DNA from: Asparagopsis taxiformis | Taxonomy: Eukaryota > Rhodophyta > Florideophyceae > Bonnemaisoniales > Bonnemaisoniaceae | Direction: 5' to 3' | Assembly (NCBI GenBank): GCA_030407315.1 | Contig: JALQPE010000504.1 | Span: 78,480-142,479 of the forward strand | Length of the DNA: 64,000 bases | Shown here: one piece after another, positions 28,021 through 38,539 of the stretch | Numbering within the stretch: position 1 is the stretch's first letter | How the letters are laid out: every line of letters begins with the position of its first letter | Notes under the pieces: generated by a model | What the model saw: the letters and a program-made list of their open reading frames with translations, nothing else | Database searches by the model: none | What the model was told of the DNA's origin: nothing | Made by a program: the position numbers and the translations under genes

Positions 28021-29847
28021 CTAAGACAACGGCCTCATCTTGTTCAAGTCCCATGCGAATATCCCGTTCAGCCCTTTCAAAGTTCCAGGAGGAGGTTCAA
28101 TACCACCGTATTTGTACGGGTAAGGACAATCCAAACAACATTCGTTCGGTTCGAACATATAACAAGATACAAGTTTCTGATCCTCACCTTGAAAGTTCGC
28201 TAGAGGTACATTGTGTATTGTAGTTTGGAACCTCTCATCACTAGTTCCTGCACAAAGGAGAGACTCTTTTCCGACGACCTGATCCAAAATGTATAGTTCA
28301 ACAGAATCTCCTCCTTTCAGTACTCTCTCTATTCCTTCGATAGTGGATTTACCGGCATTTGTATTATCATCTTTTCCCTTTTTCTGTAGCGAACAGATTT
28401 TCGGTTGGCTTAGCAGAACGCCATCCTCTGCATGATTCCCTGCTCTCCTCTTCTTCGATCCGATACGTGATCTCAGATCATTATGATACAAAGCATCGGC
28501 AATAGAACGAAGTCTTTCATGAGCGAGACGGAAAATCTTGGTACTAGCTTCCACAACCACACATGAACGGGCTGTCTTCATCGCTGCGATCGCAGTAGTA
28601 AGTGTTCCTCCGTAAACATCAATAACTGAACCCCTCTCAGGACAAAACGTGTTGATTATCTCGGATAACATTCCAATATGTTTCTCTTCTGTTAGAACAG
28701 GAGATTTTGTTCCTGGAGTGAGAAGTTTGTCTTTCGAAACGGGAATTCTGGACATTGCAGCGAATTTCCGTTTCGTTTCTGTTGGGACGAGGTGATATTG
28801 GCTTCGAAGGTCTGGCTTGAAACCGTCCTTACGATGTCCGGGAGCCCTGGCAACAACTGCAAACTCGCACGCGTTTTGTGGGAACATATCTCCGCGATGT
28901 GCTTGTACAGTGTTCGTGTCTTTCATGAATACGAAAGGGTATTCCGGACCGTCGAAACCGACGTTTCTCAGCTCATGCAGGAATGCTGGAAAGTTTCGGA
29001 ATGATACAAAACAGAAAAACCAGCCACCTGGCTTCAAGGTTCTCCTTGCAAACTGGCATAATGCATTGATTTCCTTATCACTTATGAAATTGTTATATGC
29101 GGTATTACGAAGGGATTTAGAATTCGGAGTTCCATACGGAGGGTCGGTAAGAACTAAATCCTGAAGAGGGTACTCATCTGTCCATATTTCCTTGTCGAAG
29201 TCCTGCCATTTCATCTGATAGCATGTAATTCCCATTTCAAGAACGTAGTCTTTTCTTTCTGGCTCATTCGTACCAGATGAACCGCGTTTAGAATGAAGGT
29301 TGAGGCGGTCTGAGTTGATACTAGGTGAAGCAGAGACATCGTTCTCTGTTATCATTCGGTCCACTGGAATAGAAGTTTTCGGTCCGGTGATAACCTTTTC
29401 GGAAGCGTCAACTTCATCTTGTACAGATTCTTGCGTTATCTGGCTCATCTTCGGTACCGAGACTATATCCTCATCACATATTTCGGAGCCTAGTTGAGGA
29501 ACACTATCTTCCTTCGAGACATCTTTTTGTTTCTCTTCTTTCGCGTCCCTTGTATCTGCATTTTCGTTATCGGCTGCCGTCTTGCCAATTTCCTGACAGA
29601 AAGAATCGGGATCTGGGTCTTTTCGATGGCTTTCCCCATACTTCTTTTCCTTCATGGGAGCAATTTGAGGGCAAACTTTCCGGTACTGCATCAAAAGAGC
29701 ATCCAGAATATTATAATCATTTCCCATGTTCTCCATAACATCAGTATCGAACTTTGATGAGCGAAGTAGATTCTGCTTAATTGATTCCATGCCCTTTGGC
29801 CATACCTGTCCTTCATGAAGAACCTCGAACTTACGCGCTTCTTTCAT
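28021..29847 (-). CDS. beta-class DNA aminomethyltransferase (locus C)
   Basis: The 608-residue frame begins at an ATG. An acidic linker fills residues about 60-200. The methyltransferase has motif IV TDPPYG at about 232-237, followed by LKPGGWFFCF, and motif I VIDVYGGTLTTAIA at about 408-421, so it is beta class. DPPY fits adenine-N6 or cytosine-N4 methylation. The C-terminus carries YPYKYGGIEPPPGT...FAWDLNKMRP, a motif otherwise seen at the N-terminus of the locus 1 ParB protein. The ParB-like frame upstream is in the same frame and ends at a TAA only 18 bases before this ATG, so the two may be a fusion interrupted by one stop, or reinitiation may be used. Confidence 0.8.
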   Translation of the reverse strand: MKEARKFEVLHEGQVWPKGMESIKQNLLRSSKFDTDVMENMGNDYNILDALLMQYRKVCPQIAPMKEKKYGESHRKDPDPDSFCQEIGKTAADNENADTRDAKEEKQKDVSKEDSVPQLGSEICDEDIVSVPKMSQITQESVQDEVDASEKVITGPKTSIPVDRMITENDVSASPSINSDRLNLHSKRGSSGTNEPERKDYVLEMGITCYQMKWQDFDKEIWTDEYPLQDLVLTDPPYGTPNSKSLRNTAYNNFISDKEINALCQFARRTLKPGGWFFCFVSFRNFPAFLHELRNVGFDGPEYPFVFMKDTNTVQAHRGDMFPQNACEFAVVARAPGHRKDGFKPDLRSQYHLVPTETKRKFAAMSRIPVSKDKLLTPGTKSPVLTEEKHIGMLSEIINTFCPERGSVIDVYGGTLTTAIAAMKTARSCVVVEASTKIFRLAHERLRSIADALYHNDLRSRIGSKKRRAGNHAEDGVLLSQPKICSLQKKGKDDNTNAGKSTIEGIERVLKGGDSVELYILDQVVGKESLLCAGTSDERFQTTIHNVPLANFQGEDQKLVSCYMFEPNECCLDCPYPYKYGGIEPPPGTLKGLNGIFAWDLNKMRPLS

Positions 29848-29865
29848 CGCTGCGCATGTGTATTC

Positions 29866-30960
29866 TTATTGCTGGAGGGTATCTTTGTATGATACTGGTT
29901 TGAATTTATTCAATCTGGAGATTCCCCGAAGCCTGTAAGGAGTATGAACTTGAACTTCTTCAGCATCAGTACCCGAAGCATTCATGAACTTGGTTGCAGA
30001 TTTCAAAGATGTTAAATTCACAAATTTGCGATACACGCGACAGTCAACGCTTGTCATTGGGGTATTAGTACCCTTTCTCCGAGTTTTCAATGCCATACTG
30101 TTGCTAGAAGGAGGTTCTGCCAAGTCTGGATGCTCCGAATTCATAATTGTTCCAATCTCTTCGATCACTCGCACAGGAAGGCGCAATGCCGTCGCAGCAG
30201 TCTGTCTCACGGTGTTATCCTTGAGGTGGGAGCAACCATCATATGCGGCAGCAACTTGTTTGGCTGTAGGTGGCTTTGAGGTCATGCTCTGCATCCGGTG
30301 GGCTTCTTCTTTCATTCCGCTCAGGATATCATAGAACGTGGTTTCGACATATAGTGTTGCATCATGCTTTCGGTTCTGATGTCTGCCTAGTTGTTTCAGA
30401 ACTTGGATAGAATGACCTCCTTTCAGTATCGTGACAGGCCACATAAAAGAGTCCCACCTCTCCGGGTTCTCATCCATTAACTCCTGGATTGCAGTCAGTC
30501 TGTGCATACCGTCAACAACTCCGTACCAAACGGAACGGCATTCGGACATCTCTTTCGCCTCACTGTCAGAAAGAAAATCACCCTGAGGACCGCGTATCGT
30601 TTTGAAAAAGTCAATAATGTGGCGCTGGAACGACCCGGTCAACTCGACTACGATCGCATTGTCGGAGCCCGAAATGAATCCATCAATTCCGTTTGTTTCA
30701 TCTTGTTCTTGACATTGTGCTGACTTCATGTTTCCAGAAAATATCGACTTCAATCGCAACACACCAGAGCGCACCACTTGTCGAACAGCAGTGAGTGGGA
30801 TGCATGCCCGCGGATCAACACGTGTGTTCGTAGACCCTTCCATGACGTCTGCAAATAAGGCGGTATTAGTGTGCTTCATGGTGGAAGTACCCGGTTCCTC
30901 TTCTGGAGGACCTGATTTGGAACTGAGTCTGGACCCACTCCTCTTGAAGAATCTCGTCAT
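29866..30960 (-). CDS. ParB-like domain protein (locus C)
   Basis: About 364 residues from the ATG at 30960; the open frame reaches 31305 but starts with TTG and its first ATGs look non-coding. A TTATTTCAG just upstream may be a splice acceptor. The ParB core is YGVVDGMHRLTAI (about residues 145-157) after a helix SFQRHIIDFFKTIRGP. It is followed by FYDILSGMKEEAHRMQ and helical DNVTRQTAATALRLP-like segments. The C-terminal region has TRRKGTNTP and SRLNKFKPVSYKD. The stop TAA is in frame with the methyltransferase ORF. The gene context (ParB then methyltransferase) parallels module B and phage ParB-methylase fusions. Confidence 0.7.
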   Translation of the reverse strand: MTRFFKRSGSRLSSKSGPPEEEPGTSTMKHTNTALFADVMEGSTNTRVDPRACIPLTAVRQVVRSGVLRLKSIFSGNMKSAQCQEQDETNGIDGFISGSDNAIVVELTGSFQRHIIDFFKTIRGPQGDFLSDSEAKEMSECRSVWYGVVDGMHRLTAIQELMDENPERWDSFMWPVTILKGGHSIQVLKQLGRHQNRKHDATLYVETTFYDILSGMKEEAHRMQSMTSKPPTAKQVAAAYDGCSHLKDNTVRQTAATALRLPVRVIEEIGTIMNSEHPDLAEPPSSNSMALKTRRKGTNTPMTSVDCRVYRKFVNLTSLKSATKFMNASGTDAEEVQVHTPYRLRGISRLNKFKPVSYKDTLQQ

Positions 30961-31309
30961 GTCATCCAGTTCTGAAATAATGAAGTGCCGGGTAAGAAAT
31001 GAAGGGGAAACAGAAGCTATAAAACTCTGTATCAATTTCTCGTACTTTCGCATGAAGGACTTGAAATGATTGTCATGAACGCCATACTCAAGTATAGTGT
31101 ACTTCCAAAGTGAACGGTCATTTCGGGTTTGGGCCAGTGTACTATGCATGGTGAAGCATCTTGGCCATGCATGCATGCCCTGTAGGGCACGACACGGCTC
31201 AAACCGGATTACGACGGCGGTGGTGGCCCGTGTATCGTGGTTCCCATTACTAGGGAGACAATTGAAGTGGATAGGAGATGCAAGCACTCTCCCAATGATT
31301 GCCAATCAG

Positions 31310-32330
31310 AAATATCAGTAGCGGGGTATTGTAAAAATTATATTGCGCCGGGACGTGTCTATCCAGATGATGGAATGATTTGGCAATCTGATTTGCTATA
31401 TTGCTCACAACACTTGGCATATTTTTTTTCATATTTCCCAGGAATGGCCCATCGCACCAGGACTATTTCCTATACAGCAAATGGGCCGTACACATCATCT
31501 TTTCGCTGCTAATAGCAGGAATTTCTGAACAGGTTTCGCCACCTTCCCCTCCGATACCAATATTACCGAACAGGTCTGAGTATCTTGCACACCGAAAAAA
31601 CATTCTCATTTCCCCATTGCAATGCCATTTTTCAGTAAACAGCGCAGCTACCAGGTTTCTTTCAACCCTTAATACATTCCATATCCTACATTACACCTTA
31701 GAGTACATTCCTACCCACTGCAACTTAGACGATAAACAATGCATATTAGAAATAGAAACTCAGACCGAAAGAACATTATTATTGCTTGAACGGTGCACAA
31801 AGCAGGCCTGCCGAAAAGTAGTACGTTGTACTGTTCTCAAACTACAGAAGCTTGATTCGATTTTTGTACAACTAAAATGGTGTTTACAAGGTTCAGGTGC
31901 AATAGCATGCACCTTGATACATATAAATGGTAGAACATTTACATTATGACTCCATTCAATGAACAGAATATTGTTCTACGAACATGTGGAATAATAACGG
32001 GAGCAGATAATGAATCGTTCCCACCAAGAGTATTCGGATTAGAGATCTGACAGATAACATGTCTTTCCACAGTCATTGCTGGTTGAACTACGACTGGCAC
32101 ACTGGAATCCTTCAATTCAAGAGAGTTCCGGGCGTCCAATGAGATCGATGGATTCAAGGCTCATAATTCAAGAATACATCTCGTTCCGAAAAGTACAGAA
32201 AGCGCTCATTTGTGACATATTTACATCCTGAACGTTTATAACTGATTAGAAGCTGGTTCCCGTTCTGGTATAAAGCAGGACATGTGCTGCAAGTCCCCGA
32301 CACTTTCGCCCCATACCACCTCCATCAACA
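31310..32330. other. 1-kb gap, no gene seen
   Basis: The region between divergent locus C and the pseudogene at 32331 is AT-rich. An open stretch at 31401-31949 on the plus strand lacks any recognisable domain, has a biased composition and is probably random. Confidence 0.4.
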
Positions 32331-33399
32331 ATGACCGAATCATCAGGATCTAAAATAGACCGACTGTCTTTCGCGATGAAAGGACAGGTGTCCTCTATCA
32401 GGAAGAGAAATCTGAACAGGGCAAAAATCATAGCGAAAAAGTTTGAAGATGGAGAATTGCACAAGGTACAATGCTGTTCCCGGCGCTGCTTCGAAATTGC
32501 AGCCAGCGAAGATCTAGTAAGGGACTCATTTCGAGTCGTTGAGTATGATCGTACGAGACGACAGCGCTACTTAGTATCGTTATATGAGCCGGTGTCGGAA
32601 ATGTACGCATATCGCGGGAGTGCCGTCTGCTATCAATTCTTAACGCAGGTATTCGGCTTCTCCCGCGAGATGCAGTGGTCAAACAAAAAACCACTGAAAA
32701 AAGCTGCGCAACTGGCGATCGAGAAAAAAAGGGGGGAGAGTGTGAACGTTGTGAGCGCTGTCTGCGACTCCGCTCTCCATCTCCTCACCATCGAGTACGC
32801 TTGCCGGCAGACAAAGCGCATCAATCCGCGCCGAAAAATTCGCACATTGACACGTTCAGTGCACAGAAATCTGATATGGACAAACATCTAGCGACGCAAA
32901 CACAGCCGCAATCTCCTACGGACAAAAATGAAGTGTCTCGTGCTGAGCCTACGGACAAAAATGAAGTATCGAGTGCTGAGCAGCAGTTTCAACCCTCCAA
33001 AGCTACTGAAAAGCCCATCGTGCAACAGTCCGAAAATTCGGAGACGCTTTCGATTCACGAAGAAACGGCGCCGCCGAGTCTTCTGAGTGCTACACAATCG
33101 GGAAAGAAGTTGTTTCTGGTGGTCAAAGGGGATCAGTGTACGGATGAGGAGCCGTTCTGGGTGGCGAGAACACATAGGGAAACCGTATCGCAAAATTGAT
33201 GGTTCATTGGTACACCAAAACGGACGCTGACTCCTACCGGAGTAGGTACAAACCGTGCTTTGTGCTCGGCACTCCTACACCCTGGATTGACACAATTGCG
33301 CTTACTTCGGTGATTACAACGTTTGACTCGCTAGTGGACGGAAAGTTAGATGGTGCAACCTGTGATCGAGTACGAGAGCAGTTGCCATCGTTTAAATAA
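32331..33399 (+). pseudogene. internally deleted DUF7869 relative
   Basis: The N-terminal part (32331-32700) matches the start of the 25248-27623 protein: CCSRRCF, RRQRYLVSLYEP, VCYQFLTQVFGFSREMQ. The last third (33100-33399, in two other frames) matches its C-terminal barrel: LFLVVKGDQCTDEEPFWVA, MVHWYTKTDADSYRSRYKP and WIDTIALTSVITTF. The whole catalytic DDE region between is missing, replaced by about 400 bp with a direct repeat (CCTACGGACAAAAATGAAGT, at 32917 and 32950). Frame changes occur near the A/G run at 32720 and at 33193. It is oriented opposite to the intact gene. It is a deletion derivative, perhaps of a non-autonomous element. Confidence 0.8.
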
Positions 33400-33479
33400 G
33401 TTGGTAAGACCGTTCACATAAATGTATGTCGTTCAGAATCTCTTTAATGCCACTCACTCATTCATAATAATTCATATTG

Positions 33480-33840
33480 CAAAGTGCTGTGACGTGCATG
33501 CACTGTTGCACTGATTGCTTCACTGCCGCCACACAGACATGCACACTTATTTGTACACCCTTCCGTGCCATCCATGCACGCCACAGACTCATGCACACTT
33601 CTTTGTACACCCATCCATGCACGCCACAGACTCATGCAAACATATGTGTAAATCCATCCATGCTATGCATGCTCCACGCTCCTATACCCCTGTACAATCA
33701 TACACGCCGTATTGCAAAGTGCCGACGACCATACACTGCTTCACTTATTGATTCTCGAACGCCACACACTTATGTGTACAACCACCCGTGTCATACATGC
33801 TCCACACTCCTATACCCCTTTACAGTCATATGCTCCCGGC
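33480..33840. repeat. degenerate CATGCA-rich tandem repeat
   Basis: Repeated blocks of CATGCACGCCACAGACTCAT type (about 33570 and 33610) and TGCTCCAC.CTCCTATACCCC type (33667, 33798) make up this stretch. Copies are partial and diverged. Predicted ORFs here are low-complexity and not believed. Confidence 0.5.
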
Positions 33841-35130
33841 ATGGACTGCTATAAGATCCTATTTGCACGTTGAGTGTGTGATGCAGTCCATGCATGGACG
33901 TATCACATGCTCCGTCGTGTGCTGATGTCCGCGTCGGCATGCACGCACTGTTGTGCGTGAATTACAATGAGCACCGCCAAGACATCCACGCCATGGCGTC
34001 TCGAGTACACACATGTACACAATCATTGTGTACATTATGCTCAAAGTATGCAACCGAAACACTGCCACTTATTGGCGGGAGGTACAACATGTCACGGAGG
34101 GTTGTGCTTGAAATTGAAGCACAACAGGCCGGTACAAAATTTTGAGTCACAATTTTGAATTGTGACATGTGATCAAATTTGTACCCGCGGCCGGCGGCTT
34201 TCTACTGGAAGCACGCCGGCCATTTAACTGCCAGATGCACATGTTCTGTAAGCCGTGCATGCATGACCCATCAAGGCCATGAAATTATTCCCTCTCCCTT
34301 CCGCCTCGCACATCCTCCCTCTGCAATGTGTTCCCTTCCGCCCTCAACGTCTTCCATGAGTGATAGTCACACATTTCTCAGCTTTTCGCGCGTCGTAAGT
34401 GCTCTCTGCGTATTCCGTGCATTCTTCCCCGCCTGTTCACCGCAAGTTTCCGTCGCCAACTTGGGCGAAATCAATTCTACTCAAGCGGAAACAATTGTTC
34501 TGGCGAATTTTTTTGGAATGGCATCACCAGCAACGACCACAACTAACACCACCAAATTCTACCGCCCATTCGCATGGCTTTCCTCAGCCTTTGTCTGATC
34601 AACCAGAGTCACGAGGAAAGCGTTCATATCACTCACAGGAACCATTGCGAAAAGTGCAACCTCCACCCAAGCCTACTTCGAAGCGCTTTCGCCATACGTA
34701 CCATACTGCAGATGTCGTAACCAAAGGTGGCGCTCGAATTCGCCTCTCGGAAGCGCATAATTCGCCAACGGTGCCCTCATCTTCGTCATTTCCTCCAGTG
34801 CACACAGCTAAAACACATCGCCAGCTTCCCAGAAATTTTTCCGAGCGCAGTTCTCAGTAGTCAACGTCTTCCTATATTTGTCTTGTTGCTCAATCCACCA
34901 CCCGTCGCACCTCTGCAACAGCCACTCCTGCCCTTCCGCCTCGACCACCTCTAATATCCGCTCAAGTATCGTCGACAGACACACTTAATCTCAATGACAG
35001 TCCTCGCATTCGCTTACCCGATCCTCTCTCCACTCCTCGTCAGCCCTTGCGTCTTCGTAATGCTTCAAGTGCGAGCCCAACTATTCCTCCACCTTCTACC
35101 CATCTACCCATCTGCCAGATACTTCTACCA
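33841..35130. other. low-confidence region, no gene accepted
   Basis: Several open stretches exist (34179-34598, 34399-34860), rich in serine, proline and histidine. They have no domain, no conserved neighbour and no credible starts, so I leave them out. Part may be the 5' end of the relic that follows. Confidence 0.35.
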
Positions 35131-35139
35131 TCCAAACTC

Positions 35140-36307
35140 TTTCCACACCAGCTCTTTCTTCGCGCATTCCAACACGTACATCAATTACAACAGATGACTC
35201 TGTGGACGATTGGGGCTTGGATGAACTATCTGATGACTCTGAAATCGCACCAACCAAGTTTTCAGCGAAGGGAACTGCCACTAGCCGAGGTGGATCTATA
35301 ACTCGTCTTCATGATCGGATGATAGCGACGTCAGTGGTCTGGCGAAGGAAAACAAAGATCTCTCTAGTGACATTCTACTATGGAAGCTTGAGTGGGCAAC
35401 GCTAAACGGATGCCATTCCGAGCGGGCTCGTATTCTGCTTCGGATTTTCAAGACCTACAAAGATACTGGGAATTTCCGTGAAGCTCTTCGCTTAATCCAC
35501 TAAGCTTTAAAGTCACTTAGCAGTTTATGGAAACTGCCCATGACACGGCTCTTTCTCTAGCTCTGGCAAGTGAACTGGAATATGAGAACGCAATTTTGAC
35601 AAAGGGCTTAAGTGCAGTTGTCGAAGCGAGGCTTGCTTTAACAAGAGCAATGGCTCACGGTGCAGAACTCTCGCACCGTCAAGAGGATCCGGATGATCTG
35701 ATAGCACCCCAACAGCGAGGACTTTGGTGGCAGCTACGATGTAAATATGTGTTGGCTGGAATCCTGTACGACCACGAAGATTAGGATACTGCAGTTCAGT
35801 ACTTTTCAGAATACATTGTGGAAAGTATTACCCGAATGATAGGATTGATTGCTCCCCCACGGTCCGAGGAAACTACGCTTGGAGCTGAATACTTTTTATT
35901 GCTTGTTCTCCCCACGTCGTTGGGTTCTCGCGATGTGGACAACTGTTATGAGCCTCGGAGAAATGAAATGCTTTGCAGCAGCAGCGGATATTGCGAGTTT
36001 GACTAGTCTCGTAGCTTCATCTTTTGGGTATGAAGATGCCAACAACGCAGCGGAAAATGTTCGCTCGAGAATCAAGGAAATAGCGGCAGATCTGCGTCAG
36101 CAATATGATGATATATCACAGAATATTCTTCAGAATGACGGAGATGAATCAGAAATCACTGAAATTGTACAGAAGGTAACCGGAGCATCCACATCTGAAT
36201 TCACCTATAATGTCGGTGAAGTCGGAGAAGAAGTTCAAGAAGATTGGGATGTTGAATTGGAAAAGGAACTGAATATCGTTATCGAAAGGTGTTGTGATGT
36301 GCACTGA
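35140..36307 (+). pseudogene. multiply broken helical gene relic
   Basis: Coding-like stretches in different frames line up on the plus strand: DDWGLDELSDDSEIAPTKF (from 35202), ERARILLRIFKTYKDTG (about 35425), then ALSLALASELEYENAI...VLAGILYDHED (35527-35784) with a TAG and continued sense after it (DTAVQYFSEY), and CFAAAADIASLTSLVASSFG...QQYDDISQNILQ...VEEDWDVELE-like (35849-36307). They look like one helical gene broken by stops and frameshifts. I do not recognise the family. Confidence 0.4.
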
Positions 36308-36408
36308 GAGCGTGCATGAATGCTCTGAGCAATGCTGTCTGAATCCTCTTTGCTCGTTTCGTTGGGAGATCAACTAACGCAGTATTCTCCTCAATCACCA
36401 ACAGGGTC

Positions 36409-37083
36409 GTGGACAATTCTGGCACCAACACACCCTTAATCATCGGCGCCGCAGCGGGAGGCGCAGCACTTATCGCAGTGGTCCTCATCGGTTTCGCATT
36501 CGTCGTTAACAAAACGCGCGCTCAAGGATCTCAAAATGATGTAGACTCCGCTCTGTACTCAGCATCACTGATGCCTTTGCAGGCACAAGCACCATCATAT
36601 CCTCCCAACACGTAGTATCCAACGCATCCCATCAATGCCTACCACCGTGGTGTTCAGCACGCGCCTGTGCATCATTCCGCAATACAAACCGCACAGCCGT
36701 TTCAGCGACATTTCCAAACGCCAGAACGCCAACCTGATGCGCAACCAATATATATGCATCAGCAGCCGACAATGACTGCTGCCGTGCAGCCGATGCCGAC
36801 ATACGGATACCCCACGGGCGAGGAAGCAGAACAAATCAGGCCGTTAGAAGCGGCACAATCGCAGCAGACTGGTTATTCTAATATGAATCCAATCGGAGCG
36901 GTTGTATCACAAGATATGGGAACATTGTCGTAGACGGATTCTTATCAACCGGAAGCGCCAGCGGAGGGATTTGAAAACGCGACAGAGATTGTGACGCTGT
37001 ATCAAGGGCACAGACTGCATGACGGAAAAGCATTCGGGAAGCGATATATTTCACTGGATGGGAAACAGTGTCCGACGCAGTGA
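36409..37083 (+). pseudogene. single-pass membrane protein relic
   Basis: One frame reads about 225 residues with two in-frame TAG stops (36613-36615 and 36931-36933). A clear transmembrane segment IIGAAAGGAALIAVVLIGFA is preceded by a short NSGTNTP and followed by NKTRAQ, then a proline/glutamine-rich tail (QAQAPSYPPNT, MHQQPTMTAAVQP). This resembles C-terminal parts of mucin-like surface proteins with a small cytosolic tail. The 5' (extracellular) part is not found. TAG is used as a normal stop elsewhere, so these are nonsense mutations, not recoding. Confidence 0.5.
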
Positions 37084-37766
37084 TGCGCACTGTGAACTTG
37101 GCTCTGTCGGTATGCAATCGTCTAGAGTCCCTGGAGGAGTCGGGTGCTGTTCAGACCACTCCAGAAGATCTCAATGAATATCTGAAGGAGTTGCAAGTTC
37201 GAAAAGACGATGGCGAGGGTAATGCGGATGCAGTTCATGTTCTGGAAGCATATCATTTACATAGTGTGCTTTCAGATCTCTGGCCAGAACTTCATCCGCT
37301 TGTAACATACATCCCGGAGAAAGAAAATTTACTCATGGCGCTCACTCTGGATCCGCGCTTCCAACAGATCTGTTCGCTAGGTTGTCTGGTGAGCCTGAGG
37401 AAGTGTTTAGTTGGTCGACGGCGCCTGGGAACACAGCCTGAAACTGATGAAGTGACAACATCTCAAGTATTGGAAGCACTGAATTGCTACGATCGTTACA
37501 TAATCATTCCACACATGGCAGCTGCGCGCAAACAGGGAGTCGAACCACCGTTTGTGGATTGTGATACGCCTGAAAGCGGTCTGTTCTGGAGACGTTTTCA
37601 CTTGGTGCCGACTGGAAAATGCAACAAATGTTGGCAAGACAACTGGGAAAGTTTCGCACATTCAAGAAGAGTATTCAACGAGGAGCTGGACAGGAAGAAT
37701 GTCTGGTGTGGTAGCGATTTCACGAATACTTCTTCCCTAACGTTGCCTCGCTTTTCAATGTTCTAG
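37068..37766 (+). pseudogene. hAT-transposase-like C-terminal fragment
   Basis: The 232-residue frame overlaps the end of the membrane relic. It contains LLMALTLDPRF (about residue 85-95), a hallmark-like segment of the C-terminal half of hAT transposases, then NCYDRYI and other weakly fitting sequence. No BED finger, no upstream DDE half and no terminal repeats are seen. I call it a possible hAT relic only. Confidence 0.35.
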
Positions 37767-38539
37767 GATTCGTCCAGGATGGCGGCGTTTGTCGAAGATG
37801 GGCTGGGAAGATGCGCATATTGTAAGATGCGCGTATTGTTTGTTAGCGATCTGTGCGTAGTGTCGAAAAGGAAGTCATATTGGTCCATGCGAGATGGAGG
37901 ATGAGGAAAAGTTGGTGAACGATGTATTCGAGGACTGGAAAGTTCGCGGCGATGATGCGATCTACTGCACGCGACTGCGTTAATTTTTCTCGATGACGCC
38001 ATTCAATTGTACGTGTAGGAGCAGTTTTCTATGAGGGATCTCAACGGCTAACAACGCACCGATGCTGTGTGCCAGTATGGAAATGCGGCTGGTGAATGCG
38101 GGTTGGTTGCGTTGGACGAGGCTGATTTGACTACCTATCTGCGTACAAATATGGCGGGCACATTCGCCCTTAATGGGTGAAGTACGACTAGTAGCCACTT
38201 CTCAGGGCTTCTTGGCAAGTTTGCGAGAGTCTGCACGGCGCATAAGTATAGTGAGTAGAAACACGGTGCACATATAAGTTTTTATAAAATAAATTCTGAT
38301 ATTTTCATCTACTACCAATTTTGATATGATCAGATCATATTGGAAACTACCAATACGGTTGCAGCCAGACTTGAAGGCAGAAATGAACAGAGTTGTGACA
38401 GGCTGTCTAGCGATCGTATTGAGCACGGCAGTACTATACTTGAAACTGTCAGCGCAATGCCACCCAGTCAGTCAACATCTTCATCTCATTGGCCACAATT
38501 CAATCAACTTATAATTAGTCAATCAACATCGAAAAAATT
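37767..38539. other. gap, no gene seen
   Basis: This lies between the hAT-like fragment and the 3' end of the dioxygenase gene. Short open frames show no domain. Confidence 0.4.

Noticed and set aside
31401..31949. 182-residue ORF on the plus strand
   Set aside because: No domain, no Kozak-like start, composition of AT-rich noncoding DNA and no neighbour of related function.
34179..34860. Two ORFs rich in Ser, Pro and His
   Set aside because: Low complexity, no conserved motif; may be remains of the relic downstream but cannot be supported.
36613..36933. TAG read as a sense codon, because three TAGs interrupt coding-like frames at 35-37 kb
   Set aside because: Other breaks in the same stretch are TAA and frameshifts, and the dioxygenase ORF ends with TAG. 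Ordinary pseudogene decay is enough.
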